64,000 nucleotides of DNA. Source: Mycoplasma anserisalpingitidis (lineage in GTDB: Bacteria > Bacillota_I > Bacilli_A > Mycoplasmatales > Metamycoplasmataceae). The notes below the pieces were generated by a model that was given only the letters and a program-made list of their open reading frames with translations, searched no databases and was not told the origin of the DNA. Within the stretch, counting starts at the first letter, position 1. Every line of letters starts with the position of its first letter. This document shows, piece by piece, positions 1 through 8,450 of this stretch. A program made the translations under genes and the position numbers. Location: assembly GCF_007858495.1 (NCBI RefSeq), contig NZ_CP041663.1:806001-870000 (forward strand), read 5' to 3'.

Positions 1-365
1 AAAATTGCTTGATGTTCATCTAGTTTATAGGTTTTAGCTAGCGAACGTGAAATACCTATAACTGCAAAAAGTCCTAGCATTGGGTATGTTAGACGGTATG
101 GAAGCATAAGTAAGTAGGCTCATTTACCTCCATTTGCTTGCATTAAGACATTTTGTCCTAAAGTTTCGCTTGCACCGATAGGGAAGAAAAAGATAATCAT
201 AAATGTTGAACCAATTAATAGAATAGGAATGATTGAGATCATACCATTTCTGATGGCATTTATATATCTGTTTTCACCAATTTTAGCCATAATTGGCATA
301 AAAATACGTTCGATAGATTTAAGAAGATTTGTGACTTTTGAGTTTTTTGTTTTCTCTTTTTTCAT
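1..365 (-). CDS. PTS lactose/cellobiose-family EIIC (N-terminal part, runs off window)
   Basis: This is the membrane permease subunit of a sugar phosphotransferase system. It carries sugar across the membrane while the IIB partner phosphorylates it. Only the first ~121 residues are in the window; the rest lies beyond base 1. The visible part has a basic N-terminus (KKEKTKNSKVTNLLKSIERIF), then the IIC-type phrase IGENRYINAIRNGMISIIPILLIGS and membrane segments. A TGA at 120-122 is read as Trp. The ATG overlaps the IIB stop by one base, so the two are translationally coupled. The family call rests on the adjacent IIB and IIA genes of lactose/cellobiose type. The sugar is unknown; the murQ context suggests an amino sugar. 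Confidence 0.85.
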
Positions 366-673
366 TATTCCTCCATTAATCTTTTAATATTGACTAGTAA
401 TTTACCTGCTCCAAGTGGAGTATATTCAGACATTTGAATTTGGTAAATTAACTTATTTTTATTTTTAGCAAATTCCTCAATTTGTTCAAATCTATATTTA
501 ACTTGAGGAGCTACTAAAACGATGTCAAAATCATTTTGATATTCATCCATTTCTGGAATTCCAATAGCATTTGCGCTGAAATTATCAATGTTTAGATTTT
601 TGGCTTCTTTTTCTAGTGAATTAATTAGCATTTGTGTACTCATTCCACCAGAACAAATTAATAAAACTTTCAT
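365..673 (-). CDS. PTS lactose/cellobiose-family EIIB
   Basis: This 102-aa cytoplasmic phosphocarrier takes phosphate from IIA onto a Cys and passes it to the incoming sugar. The N-terminus VLLICSGGMST is the classic IIB-cel/lac active-site loop, with Cys7 as the likely phosphocysteine. The length matches free-standing IIB proteins (~100 aa). The start overlaps the stop of the upstream membrane-protein gene (TAATG arrangement), and the stop overlaps the IIC start, so it sits in a tight leftward operon. Specificity cannot be read from the sequence. Confidence 0.9.
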   Translation of the reverse strand: MKVLLICSGGMSTQMLINSLEKEAKNLNIDNFSANAIGIPEMDEYQNDFDIVLVAPQVKYRFEQIEEFAKNKNKLIYQIQMSEYTPLGAGKLLVNIKRLMEE

Positions 674-1212
674 TATTTTACTTCCTCTTTTTTAGATTTT
701 TTAAGTACTATTGATACTACTAAAAATGCTGCAACAAGAATGAAGTAAACAAATACAACTGATAAAATGATATATTTGATTTTTTCGTTATTTGCTGTTA
801 AGACATTTAGCTTACTTTCAATAAGTGGGTTTCCACCTTCAAGTAGTTCATATGCTAAACTTGGTTCAAATGCTTTGTAGGCAATAGCACTATAAATTGC
901 TGTAATTACTGCAATAGTTGTTATAGAAATAACTAAGATTGATAAAATATTGTCTTTTTTTGTTCCAACAATTCCATCTTTTTTATTCTTAATTAATCCT
1001 CTTACGACATAATAAAGTGCTAAAGCGGCAAATAGAACCATAATAATTACGGTAACATTCATGTTAATATCACCATATTTGTGTGCTTCAATTGCATAAT
1101 TGCTCTTTCCTGATTGAATAATCTTAGGAATGAATGACAATGTAGCAATAATAGAAAATATTACACTTAATAATGAAAGTACAAATGGGCGAATTATTTT
1201 CCCTTTTAACAT
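673..1212 (-). CDS. Four-helix membrane protein inside the PTS operon
   Basis: This 179-aa protein has about four hydrophobic segments (roughly residues 10-30, 52-72, 88-112 and 148-170) and a basic Lys-rich C-terminus. I do not recognise the family. It lies between the IIA and IIB genes, 11 bp from IIA and overlapping IIB, so it is made with the PTS. It may be an accessory or stabilising subunit of the permease; that is inference from position only. There is no signal peptide cleavage motif or lipobox. Confidence 0.8.
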   Translation of the reverse strand: MLKGKIIRPFVLSLLSVIFSIIATLSFIPKIIQSGKSNYAIEAHKYGDINMNVTVIIMVLFAALALYYVVRGLIKNKKDGIVGTKKDNILSILVISITTIAVITAIYSAIAYKAFEPSLAYELLEGGNPLIESKLNVLTANNEKIKYIILSVVFVYFILVAAFLVVSIVLKKSKKEEVK

Positions 1213-1223
1213 GTCTTTCCTTT

Positions 1224-1547
1224 CTATTTAATATTTAGTTTTTTAAATATTTTTATTGTTTTTTCAGCAAGTATTAATGCACTTTCAGCTTGCATGAATT
1301 GATCTTCAGCATGAATAAGTAATAAGGGTATATTATTAACTTGTTTATTAGCTTCAGCTGTAAGTAATTCAGCATGAGAACTGTGAACATTTTGTAATAA
1401 TTGCTTTCCTTCTTTGATTTTTTGATTAGCAAGTTCAAATTCAGATTCAATAGCGTGATCTAACGCTTCTAAGAATAATGCTTTTGCACCACCACTATTA
1501 GCGATTAGTTCAAAAGCAATTAATTCTACATTAATTTCTTGATCCAT
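1224..1547 (-). CDS. PTS lactose/cellobiose-family EIIA
   Basis: IIA receives phosphate from HPr and hands it to IIB. The ATG at 1547 gives a 107-aa protein starting MDQEINVELIAFELIANSGG, the normal IIA-lac beginning. An upstream ATG in frame would add 17 residues buried in the end of murQ and is less likely. The motif LLLIHAEDQFMQAE carries the phosphorylated His seen in this family, and there is a helical C-terminus. The gene overlaps the end of murQ by 17 bp, which supports co-transcription and probably co-translation. Family length is ~100-115 aa. Confidence 0.88.
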   Translation of the reverse strand: MDQEINVELIAFELIANSGGAKALFLEALDHAIESEFELANQKIKEGKQLLQNVHSSHAELLTAEANKQVNNIPLLLIHAEDQFMQAESALILAEKTIKIFKKLNIK

Positions 1548-2409
1548 AAATTTTTTCGTACTCCTTTTTAGCTTGTTCATAAGTAAAATTGTTTTCAATC
1601 ATTAAAATAGAGATTTTAACATTGTTGGCAACCTTAAATATTTCTTCAACAAAATCACGTTCTTTTTTAGTTATTTGCATAATCATATTAATACATCTTT
1701 CACGTAATTTTTGATTTGAAGGTACAACATTTATCATAAAGTTTTCTTCGACATAACCTAGTTTGATCATTACTGAAGATGAAATCATGTTGCAAACTAA
1801 TTTTTGTGAAGTACCTGCTTTTAATCTGGTTGAACCTGTTATTGTTTCGGCACCAGTTTCTATTTCAACAGCCACATCAACCCATTTTGATGTTGGTGAG
1901 TTTAGACTATTACAAATAAAAGCTGTTTTTGCACCGATTTTTTTTGCATATTCTAATCCAGAAACAACATATGGTGTTCTTCCTGATGCTGTTAAACCAA
2001 TTAGAATATCATTTTTACTTAAATTTATATTCTTTAAGTCGATGATCGCTTGTTCTCTATTATCTTCTGAACCTTCTTGTGGAGTGATTATTGCATCTAA
2101 TCCACCAGCAATTAGTCCAATAACTTTGTTTTTTACACCGAAGGTTGGATATATTTCAGAAGCATCTAAAATACCGATTCTTCCACTAGTACCAGCGCCT
2201 ATATAAACAATTCTTCCATCAAATTCTTTAAGTTGCTTGTGAGCGATTTCAATAATTTGAGCGATTTGTTCTTTGTGTTTAAGCACTAATGGTGGAACAA
2301 GTGAATCTTCATAATTGAATTTTTCTACAATTTCAACAGTAGAAATTTTAGATAAATTTGTGGTTCTTGGATTTCTCTGTTCTGTATCTAGTTTAGAAAT
2401 TTCATTCAC
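1531..2409 (-). CDS. murQ: N-acetylmuramic acid 6-phosphate etherase
   Basis: MurQ cleaves the lactyl ether of MurNAc-6-phosphate to give GlcNAc-6-phosphate and D-lactate. At 292 aa it is the normal family length. Family signatures are visible: TEQRNP near the N-terminus, the sugar-phosphate-binding SIS stretch YIGAGTSGRIG, QEGSEDN, GLTASGRTPYV, and ETGAETITGSTRLKAGTSQKL. The start has a strong ribosome-binding site (GGAGG) just upstream. It sits 18 bp behind a peptidoglycan-amidase-like lipoprotein gene and overlaps the PTS IIA gene. Mollicutes have no peptidoglycan, so the likely role is catabolism of MurNAc taken from other bacteria. The identification is firm; the physiological role is inference. 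Confidence 0.95.
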   Translation of the reverse strand: MNEISKLDTEQRNPRTTNLSKISTVEIVEKFNYEDSLVPPLVLKHKEQIAQIIEIAHKQLKEFDGRIVYIGAGTSGRIGILDASEIYPTFGVKNKVIGLIAGGLDAIITPQEGSEDNREQAIIDLKNINLSKNDILIGLTASGRTPYVVSGLEYAKKIGAKTAFICNSLNSPTSKWVDVAVEIETGAETITGSTRLKAGTSQKLVCNMISSSVMIKLGYVEENFMINVVPSNQKLRERCINMIMQITKKERDFVEEIFKVANNVKISILMIENNFTYEQAKKEYEKIYGSRN

Positions 2410-2426
2410 CTCAAATTCCTCCGATT

Positions 2427-3713
2427 CTACACAGCTCTATAAATTAGAATACCAGGAACTTTAGCTGGATTATAGTAAACTGTTTTACCTTGTGCGTTAC
2501 TTTCTTTAGTGTTGATGTTTCTGTCTTGTAAGTAATCTACAAGAGGTGTGTCAACTACTTTCATGTTTTTTGCACTTGATGAAGCATTTCTGTAGTATGC
2601 TTTTTTAACTGTTTGACCATTTTTATCAACTTCATCTTTAAATATTAATAAACCACAGTGTGTTACATCAAGTCAATCATTTAAGCTTGAAGGAGCTGCT
2701 AAAGTTACAATATCTCCTTCTTTGAAGTATTTGTAAAGAAGTTCATCAGTAACTTTATCATAATTTACATAACTGATTTCTCTTACTTCACTTCCAGTTC
2801 CTACTAAAACTTCTTTACTAGTGTCTTTTTTGATGTTTCTATTGAATGTAAGTGTTGTCACTTTATCTTCACCTAAAATATTTTTGTCTACAACATTAGT
2901 CATTTGTAAACCTGTAGGTGAGAATTTTTCACTAGCTCAGTCAGTAAAGTAGTGTTTTCTGGTTTCATAACTTACTTTACCATTTACATATCTAGTATTA
3001 ACTAAGTTTTGCATAAATTCATCTTCAGTATTTGAATTAGCGAATGCATAAATATAGTCTAAATATGTAAAGCAATCTAAGTTATCAAGATCAACAACCA
3101 AAATTTCAGATGTATTTGGTGATCCTATTAGTCTTTCAGCTGTATATTTCACATCCATGAATTCATTAGCAATTCTTACTAATAATTCATTTTTTGAAAT
3201 ATTTTCTTTTTTTCATTCAGCTGTTTTGCTTAAAACATCTTTAATCTTATTTTTTGTAGATGTATATGTTAGGATTGCATAGTCATTTTCTGTAAGATAT
3301 TTTGAGTATCCATTTACTAATTCAAATGGTGCTCTATCTTTTACTGATTGAATGAATTTAGCAAATTCATCAATTTTATTTTTAAGATCAGTGTTATTTT
3401 CATAACTTTTGTGTTCAGAAATTAATGCATTTACTTTATTTAAAAGTTCTTTAGCTTTAGCAATTTCAGCTTTAGATTCATTTAGTAAATGAGAATTTTT
3501 TCCGCCACTTAAACTTTCTTTATTGAATTTTTCAATATCATCAATTTTTGCTTTCAATTCGTTTGAATAAGTTATTGAAAGATTGATTTCTTTATTTGCA
3601 TTTTCAATATTTTTTACTTCTTCAGATTTTTGAACGCATGATACTAGTGGTAATGTTGTTAGTATTGTAGAAGCTCCAAAAATCAAAGTAAAAACTTTTT
3701 TGTTTAACTTCAT
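2427..3713 (-). CDS. Lipoprotein with DUF1460 (NlpC/P60-like) amidase domain
   Basis: This is a 428-aa surface lipoprotein. The signal peptide ends in LPLVSC, so Cys26 is the lipidation site. Residues ~30-165 are a charged helical linker. Residues ~185-428 resemble DUF1460, a papain-like fold related to N-acetylmuramoyl-L-alanine amidases: DNLDCFTYLDYIYAFA with candidate nucleophile Cys214, then RYVNGKVSYETRKHYFTDW, and VTHCGLLIF with candidate His352. DUF1460 proteins are known as peptidoglycan stem-peptide amidases. The gene is first in a leftward operon with murQ and a PTS, with a strong GAGGAGG site before its ATG. I infer that it frees muropeptides or MurNAc from foreign peptidoglycan outside the cell. 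The domain call is by eye from the Cys and His motifs. Confidence 0.75.
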
Positions 3714-3948
3714 TAAACCTCCTCTATCTCTACAACTAAATTTTATAAATATAATAGGTTGAAATTAAAAATATTTTTATTAATCTTTTATTTTTATTAA
3801 AATATTTTTAATAATAACTAAAAAGTAAATTTATATACTTAAAAACAGATTAAATCACTATTTTTTATAAAAAATTCATTTTATGAAAATATATTTTCCA
3901 CATCAAAAAATGAAAATTTATACCAGTTATTTTCTATAATTTATATAT
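3714..3948. promoter_or_regulatory. Divergent control region between the mur/PTS operon and its regulator
   Basis: This 235-bp AT-rich gap lies between divergent transcription units. A perfect 14-bp palindrome, GAAAATATATTTTC, is at 3885-3898. An adjoining inverted repeat, TTCAT-3-ATGAA, is at 3875-3887. A -10 box TATAAT is at 3935-3940, eight bases before the regulator's ATG, so the regulator mRNA would be nearly leaderless. The palindrome is a plausible RpiR/MurR-type operator; that is inference. Confidence 0.5.
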
Positions 3949-4734
3949 ATGAGTAAGAAAAAAACAACAAGTAGCGAGCAATCAAAAAATAGTCGTTCTG
4001 AAGAATATGTATCTTCTCTTATTTCAATAAGTAAACAAGATAAAAATGTAAGTTCATATATAGCTACAAAAATATTAGAAATGTTGCAAAATGGTGAAAA
4101 ATTCACTAAAGCTATAGATTTTGCTAAAACTATTGGTGTATCAAATTCAGCACTAACTTTTTTTGTTAAAAAGACAAATTTAACAAATTTTAAAGAAATT
4201 ATTTTTGTTCATAATTTATTAATAGATTTTAAGTCAAATACTGAAAAAGTAGACTATGGTGATTCAATTTACAAAGCGGCTAAAATATTAAATAGTGCTA
4301 ATAAAATATTTTTAGTTGGTGTTTCTTCATCAGTAGGATTTAATTATGATTTTTATCTTAAACTATTAAGAATGGACAAACATTGTATTTTGGTGTGAAA
4401 TAAATATGAACAAATTGGATTAAGCCATATTTTGAATGAAAATGATGTAATTATAGTTAATTCTATTTCTTTACAACATTTATGAATGATTGAAATTATT
4501 AAAAAAACAAAAGCAAAAGTTATTTTAATTTCATCTTGAATACCTGAGGAAATTAAAAATAAGGTTAAATTCTATTTTAAGGTTGATTCAAATGAAAAAA
4601 GTGATGGATTAAGACTTTATTCTATGAAATCTAGAATAGCTTCAGCTGAAATTTTCTATAAAATTTATGATTGTATGAAGTCAATGGGTGATAATTTAGA
4701 AAAAATTAAATTAACTTCATATAGACAAGAATAG
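3949..4734 (+). CDS. MurR/RpiR-family transcriptional regulator
   Basis: This 261-aa protein has an N-terminal RpiR-type helix-turn-helix (around ATKILEMLQNGEKFTKAIDFAKTIGVSNSALTFFVKK, residues ~40-80) and a C-terminal SIS-type sugar-phosphate-binding domain. The latter shows FLVGVSSSVG at ~residue 125, then ENDVIIVNSIS and AKVILISSW. Regulators of this family commonly control amino-sugar catabolism and sense a sugar phosphate such as MurNAc-6-P. It is divergent from the murQ/PTS operon, which supports control of that operon. Several TGA codons are read as Trp. The ATG at 3949 has no clear Shine-Dalgarno sequence and follows a -10 box closely. Confidence 0.85.
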
Positions 4735-4744
4735 AGGAGAGAAT

Positions 4745-5521
4745 ATGATATTAACTATATTTATAATAATATTATTAGTATGTCTTTATGTGTTTACAAC
4801 ATTAATTTATCGTTATTTACTAACCTGACTTTTTAGAAAAAACTGATTTTTAGGTCTTTATGAACACATTTATCACTCAAATACAATTAATATACCTATT
4901 CAAACAAAAAAATTATATGAAGATACTCATTTAGATAATCATAAGAAATTATTAAATTATACGGTCGTAACAACAATTTATTTAGTGTGATATCTAGTTT
5001 GTTTTATGTTTATTTGTATCTATTTAGTTTTAAGATATTTTAATGTTATCAATCACCAAATAGACTATTTAGATGTAAAAATATTATTCAATTTTTCAAT
5101 TTTACATGTTCTATTTATATTTTCAATTATAGATATGATATTTCAATTTCAATTATTAATTTCAATGCTTATTAAAAGTTGAAAATGAACATTAGTAGCT
5201 GAGAAAAAAATAAAACAGATCGCACTAATTGAAGATTTTAAAATTGAACCAAAAAAAGATATTGATCTATCTCAATTTAATATAAATAGTAGAAAAAACT
5301 ATTATATTTATTCAATTAAAATTAACAAATTTAGTCCTAAAAGTATTGTAAAAGTAGATTTTGAATATTTTAAACAAAAATATGGGTTAGAATTAACTAA
5401 AAACTTATTTGAAACATTTTTTTGACTGATTGAAAACAATAAACCTGAAAGTAAATCTACCTTTAGTTATTTAGAGAATTTGGAAATTTTATATTTTTAT
5501 AACTTAACACAATTCAAATAA
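4745..5521 (+). CDS. Membrane protein, first of three paralogues
   Basis: This 258-aa protein is not recognised. It has an N-terminal membrane helix (MILTIFIIILLVCLYVF), two further hydrophobic segments at ~75-100 and ~115-145, then a soluble, charged C-terminal half rich in Lys and Asn. The short phrase WFLGLYEHIYHSNTINIP after the first helix recurs in the next gene as WFLGFYKYIVESNLSEMP. A ribosome-binding site (GAGGAGA) overlaps the end of the RpiR gene 10 bp upstream, so it may be co-transcribed with the regulator. Trp codons are mostly TGA. No catalytic motif is visible. Confidence 0.8.
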
Positions 5522-5635
5522 TGAATATTAAAGTTGATATTTTTAATTTTAATCTTCATTTTTTTATTTAACAAGTTATAGAAAATGTTATGACAATAGT
5601 AAAATTATAAATATAAGATTTCTCAAAAGGAGAGC

Positions 5636-6412
5636 ATGACATTAAGCATTTTTATTGTTATAACTTTAATATATAGTCTTGGATTAACTTTTTTAGTGTA
5701 CAAGTATTTTGTTATGGCTTTTTTTCGAAGAGCTTGATTTTTAGGATTTTATAAATATATTGTTGAATCAAATTTAAGTGAAATGCCTTTGGAAGTAAAA
5801 AAGTTATATAAAAGAACAAAGGATGATAATCGTAAAATATTGACTGATTTTAACGTTGTAGCAACTTTATATGTATTAATTTATTTATCATGTTTTTTAT
5901 TTATTTGAATTTATATATTACTCAAAAGTACAAATGAAATTGATCATGAAATTTATGTATTAGATGGAAAATTATTTTCTAATTTCACATTATTACATCT
6001 TATAGGTATTCTATTGATTATAGAATTGAGTTTTAATTGTAGATATTTAATTATAATAATGGTTAAATGTTGAAATTGAAAATCACAGGTTGATGAAATA
6101 ATTAGTACAATAAACATTTCTGGCAATTATGATATAGTTCTAAAAAATCAAAAAAATTCAACTAAGAAAAATATTGATATCGAAAATAACGTTTTTAATT
6201 TTGGGATAAAAATTAAGAAGTTCATTGATGGAAAATCTTTAGTAATAAACTTTAATGATTTCAAAGAAAAATACGGATCTGAATCAACAAAACATTTATT
6301 TAAAACTATGTTTTGATTATTGAATAATCGTAGATATAATAGAGGGTTGATTTTTTCAAAATCTAACAACTTAGAAGAGTTATACAAATATAATTTTCCA
6401 AATCAGCATTAA
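5636..6412 (+). CDS. Membrane protein, second of three paralogues
   Basis: This protein is 258 aa, exactly the length of its upstream neighbour, with the same plan: an N-terminal helix (TLSIFIVITLIYSLGLTFLV), two more membrane segments near residues 75-95 and 120-145, then a soluble tail. Shared features with gene 4745-5521 include WFLGFYK, a KLYKRTKDDNRK region aligned with KLYEDTHLDNHK, and near the end FKTMFWLLNN aligned with FETFFWLIEN. The pair most likely arose by tandem duplication. The start is the ATG at 5636, preceded by AAAAGGAGAG. Function unknown. Confidence 0.8.
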
Positions 6413-6517
6413 TAATAAATATTAAATTTCACATTTTTTCATATTATTTAAAATTTTGTAGTTATTTTAAGGATTTTGTTATTTTTAGTACTAAAATAAA
6501 AAGTAGAAGGGATAATT

Positions 6518-7276
6518 ATGATTTTAGGAATAATAGTAACAATATTTTTAATATATTTAATGAGTTTACATGGCGCTTTCTATGTATATGGAATTTACAA
6601 ACCATATACTAAAATTTGGACTTTAGCTTTGTATAATAAAATAATAGACAATTCTACTACCGAATTACCTAAGAATGTTTTTAATGCAATCAAAATTCTT
6701 GAAGCTGATACTAAAAATAAAGTTAATAAAGTAATAAAAACTATTTTTATTTATTTAAGTATTAATATTGTAATTTTTGCAATGCTTCTTATTTATGGAA
6801 TATTAGTAAAACTTAATGTTATTGTTGTTAAAGATAATTTTATAATGGAAACCGAAATAGTTAAAGGTTTATCTCAATTTTGATTCTTTTTAATTTTAGA
6901 TTTTGTTGAACTATGTTTTACTGTATTTGTATCAATTAACTTTATATTAAATGGAAAATCTAAATTAAAAGCAATGAAAGATAAAATTAAAACAATTTCT
7001 GTTATTGAAGAGTATGTTTTAGATGAAACACAACTTGTTTTTGAAAGTTCGAAAAAATTTAATAGTGAACAATATGCTTTTGGTTCAAAAATTGTTTCAA
7101 TAATGCCTATTTTAGGTTTGATTGTAGAGCTTAAAAAAATTGAAAGTAAGTATAATAAAACGCAAATAAAAAATATTTATGAGTCAATTTTATGATTAGC
7201 ACAAGAAACTAAAGGAAATAAGGATTATAATTTTTATAATCTTCAAAACTTAATTCAAAGATACAAATCACTTTAA
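6518..7276 (+). CDS. Membrane protein, third and more distant paralogue
   Basis: This 252-aa protein has the same architecture as the two preceding genes: an N-terminal hydrophobic helix, two more membrane spans (~72-95 and ~118-142), and a soluble C-terminal half. Sequence similarity to them is weak (TKIWTLALYNKIIDNSTTELPKNV aligned with their post-helix region), so it is either a diverged duplicate or only structurally similar. A perfect hairpin with a T-run follows directly, so the three-gene set ends here. Function unknown. Confidence 0.78.
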
Positions 7277-7284
7277 TGATTTTT

Positions 7285-7309
7285 AATGTAGGATATCCTA
7301 CATTTTTTT
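7285..7309 (+). terminator. Rho-independent terminator after the three membrane-protein genes
   Basis: The perfect palindrome TGTAGGATATCCTACA is followed by a run of seven T, eight bases after the stop of the preceding gene. Confidence 0.85.
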
Positions 7310-7350
7310 AATTTTTGTCCCATATTTAAAAAAAATGTCCCCAATTAATG

Positions 7351-7379
7351 TATAATACAAGCATATTGAGGAGGCACGA
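7351..7379 (+). promoter_or_regulatory. -10 box and ribosome-binding site of the ATPase/protease operon
   Basis: TATAAT lies at 7351-7356 and a strong TTGAGGAGGC ribosome-binding site just before the ATG at 7383. No convincing -35 box is seen at the usual spacing. Confidence 0.55.
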
Positions 7380-7382
7380 AAA

Positions 7383-8450
7383 ATGAAAAAACAAAATGTA
7401 ATAAATTTAATTAAGTATCATATGGAAAGAGACGAAGTTTCATTTATTGATGAAGCATTAATAATAACGAAGTATTTTGATAAAATCGGAGATTATCAGC
7501 TTAGTGAATATATTATGGGACTTATTTCTGGTAATAATCAATATTATCCTCAGATTAATGAATATAAGAGTAGATTCCTTAAAAAGTTAGATATTGAAAA
7601 TGTATCCTCATTAAATTTACCTCTATCTATTTCTGATGATATTAAGGGAATAATCAATGCTGTAAATCATGACATAGAAATAAATAAATTTCTTTTTGAA
7701 GGACATCCTGGTACTGGAAAAACTGAAGCTGCAAAACATGTAGCAAGATTGTTAAATAGGGTTATTTTAAGAGTTGATTTTGAGAATATTGTAGATAGTA
7801 AATTAGGACAAACTACAAAAAACATATCAGATCTTTTCAAGGAAATTAGTTCACTACCTAATTCCAATAAAATTGTTATTCTTTTTGATGAAATAGATGT
7901 TATAGCTTTAGATAGAATTAATGAAAATGATGTAAGAGAAATGGGAAGAGCTACATCAACAATTCTTATGGAACTAGATAATCTAATATCAAAAAATAAA
8001 GGTATTGTCATTATTGCCACAACTAATTTGTTTAATAATTTTGACAAAGCATTAGCAAGAAGATTTGATGCAAGAATTAATTTTAATAATTATTCTAAGA
8101 AAGATTTAATTGAAGTTGCAGAAAATTATTATTCCTTATTTATAAAGAAATTCAAAGGTTTAACAAAGGATACTAAATTGTTCAAAAAAATACTCGAACT
8201 ATCTGATGAATTACCCTATCCTGGTGAATTAAAAAATATAATAAAAACTTCACTTGCTTTTAGCAACGTTGATTCAGAATTCGATTATTTGAAAAAAATA
8301 TATAAAAATTTAATTGGCGATTTAGATAGTAAAACTTTCAATGAATTACATGACCAAGGGTTCACATTAAGAGAAATTGAAAAATTAAAAGATGAATCAA
8401 AAAGTAACATTTCTAGAAAACTAAATAAAGGAGATGAGGGTGGAAAATAA
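7383..8450 (+). CDS. AAA+ ATPase paired with a subtilisin-like protease
   Basis: This 355-aa cytoplasmic AAA+ ATPase has Walker A GHPGTGKT at residues 107-114, Walker B VILFDEID near 165-172, and a second region of homology with ATTNLFNNFDKALARRFD (sensor 1 and arginine-finger area). The N-terminal ~100 residues are helical and probably bind the partner or substrate. The frame has no TGA codon and no Trp. Its last codons overlap the GTG start of the downstream serine protease by 11 bp, so the two are translationally coupled. Bacterial AAA ATPase/S8 protease pairs are known as a conserved two-gene arrangement. A regulatory or unfoldase role for the ATPase is inference. Confidence 0.88.
   Translation: MKKQNVINLIKYHMERDEVSFIDEALIITKYFDKIGDYQLSEYIMGLISGNNQYYPQINEYKSRFLKKLDIENVSSLNLPLSISDDIKGIINAVNHDIEINKFLFEGHPGTGKTEAAKHVARLLNRVILRVDFENIVDSKLGQTTKNISDLFKEISSLPNSNKIVILFDEIDVIALDRINENDVREMGRATSTILMELDNLISKNKGIVIIATTNLFNNFDKALARRFDARINFNNYSKKDLIEVAENYYSLFIKKFKGLTKDTKLFKKILELSDELPYPGELKNIIKTSLAFSNVDSEFDYLKKIYKNLIGDLDSKTFNELHDQGFTLREIEKLKDESKSNISRKLNKGDEGGK

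Noticed and set aside
1763-2206. 147-aa ORF on the + strand
   Set aside because: It is antisense to conserved murQ codons and has no ribosome-binding site or recognisable domain.
7667-8047. 126-aa ORF on the minus strand with Ser/Leu-rich translation
   Set aside because: Shadow of the AAA+ ATPase gene; the + strand frame carries Walker motifs.
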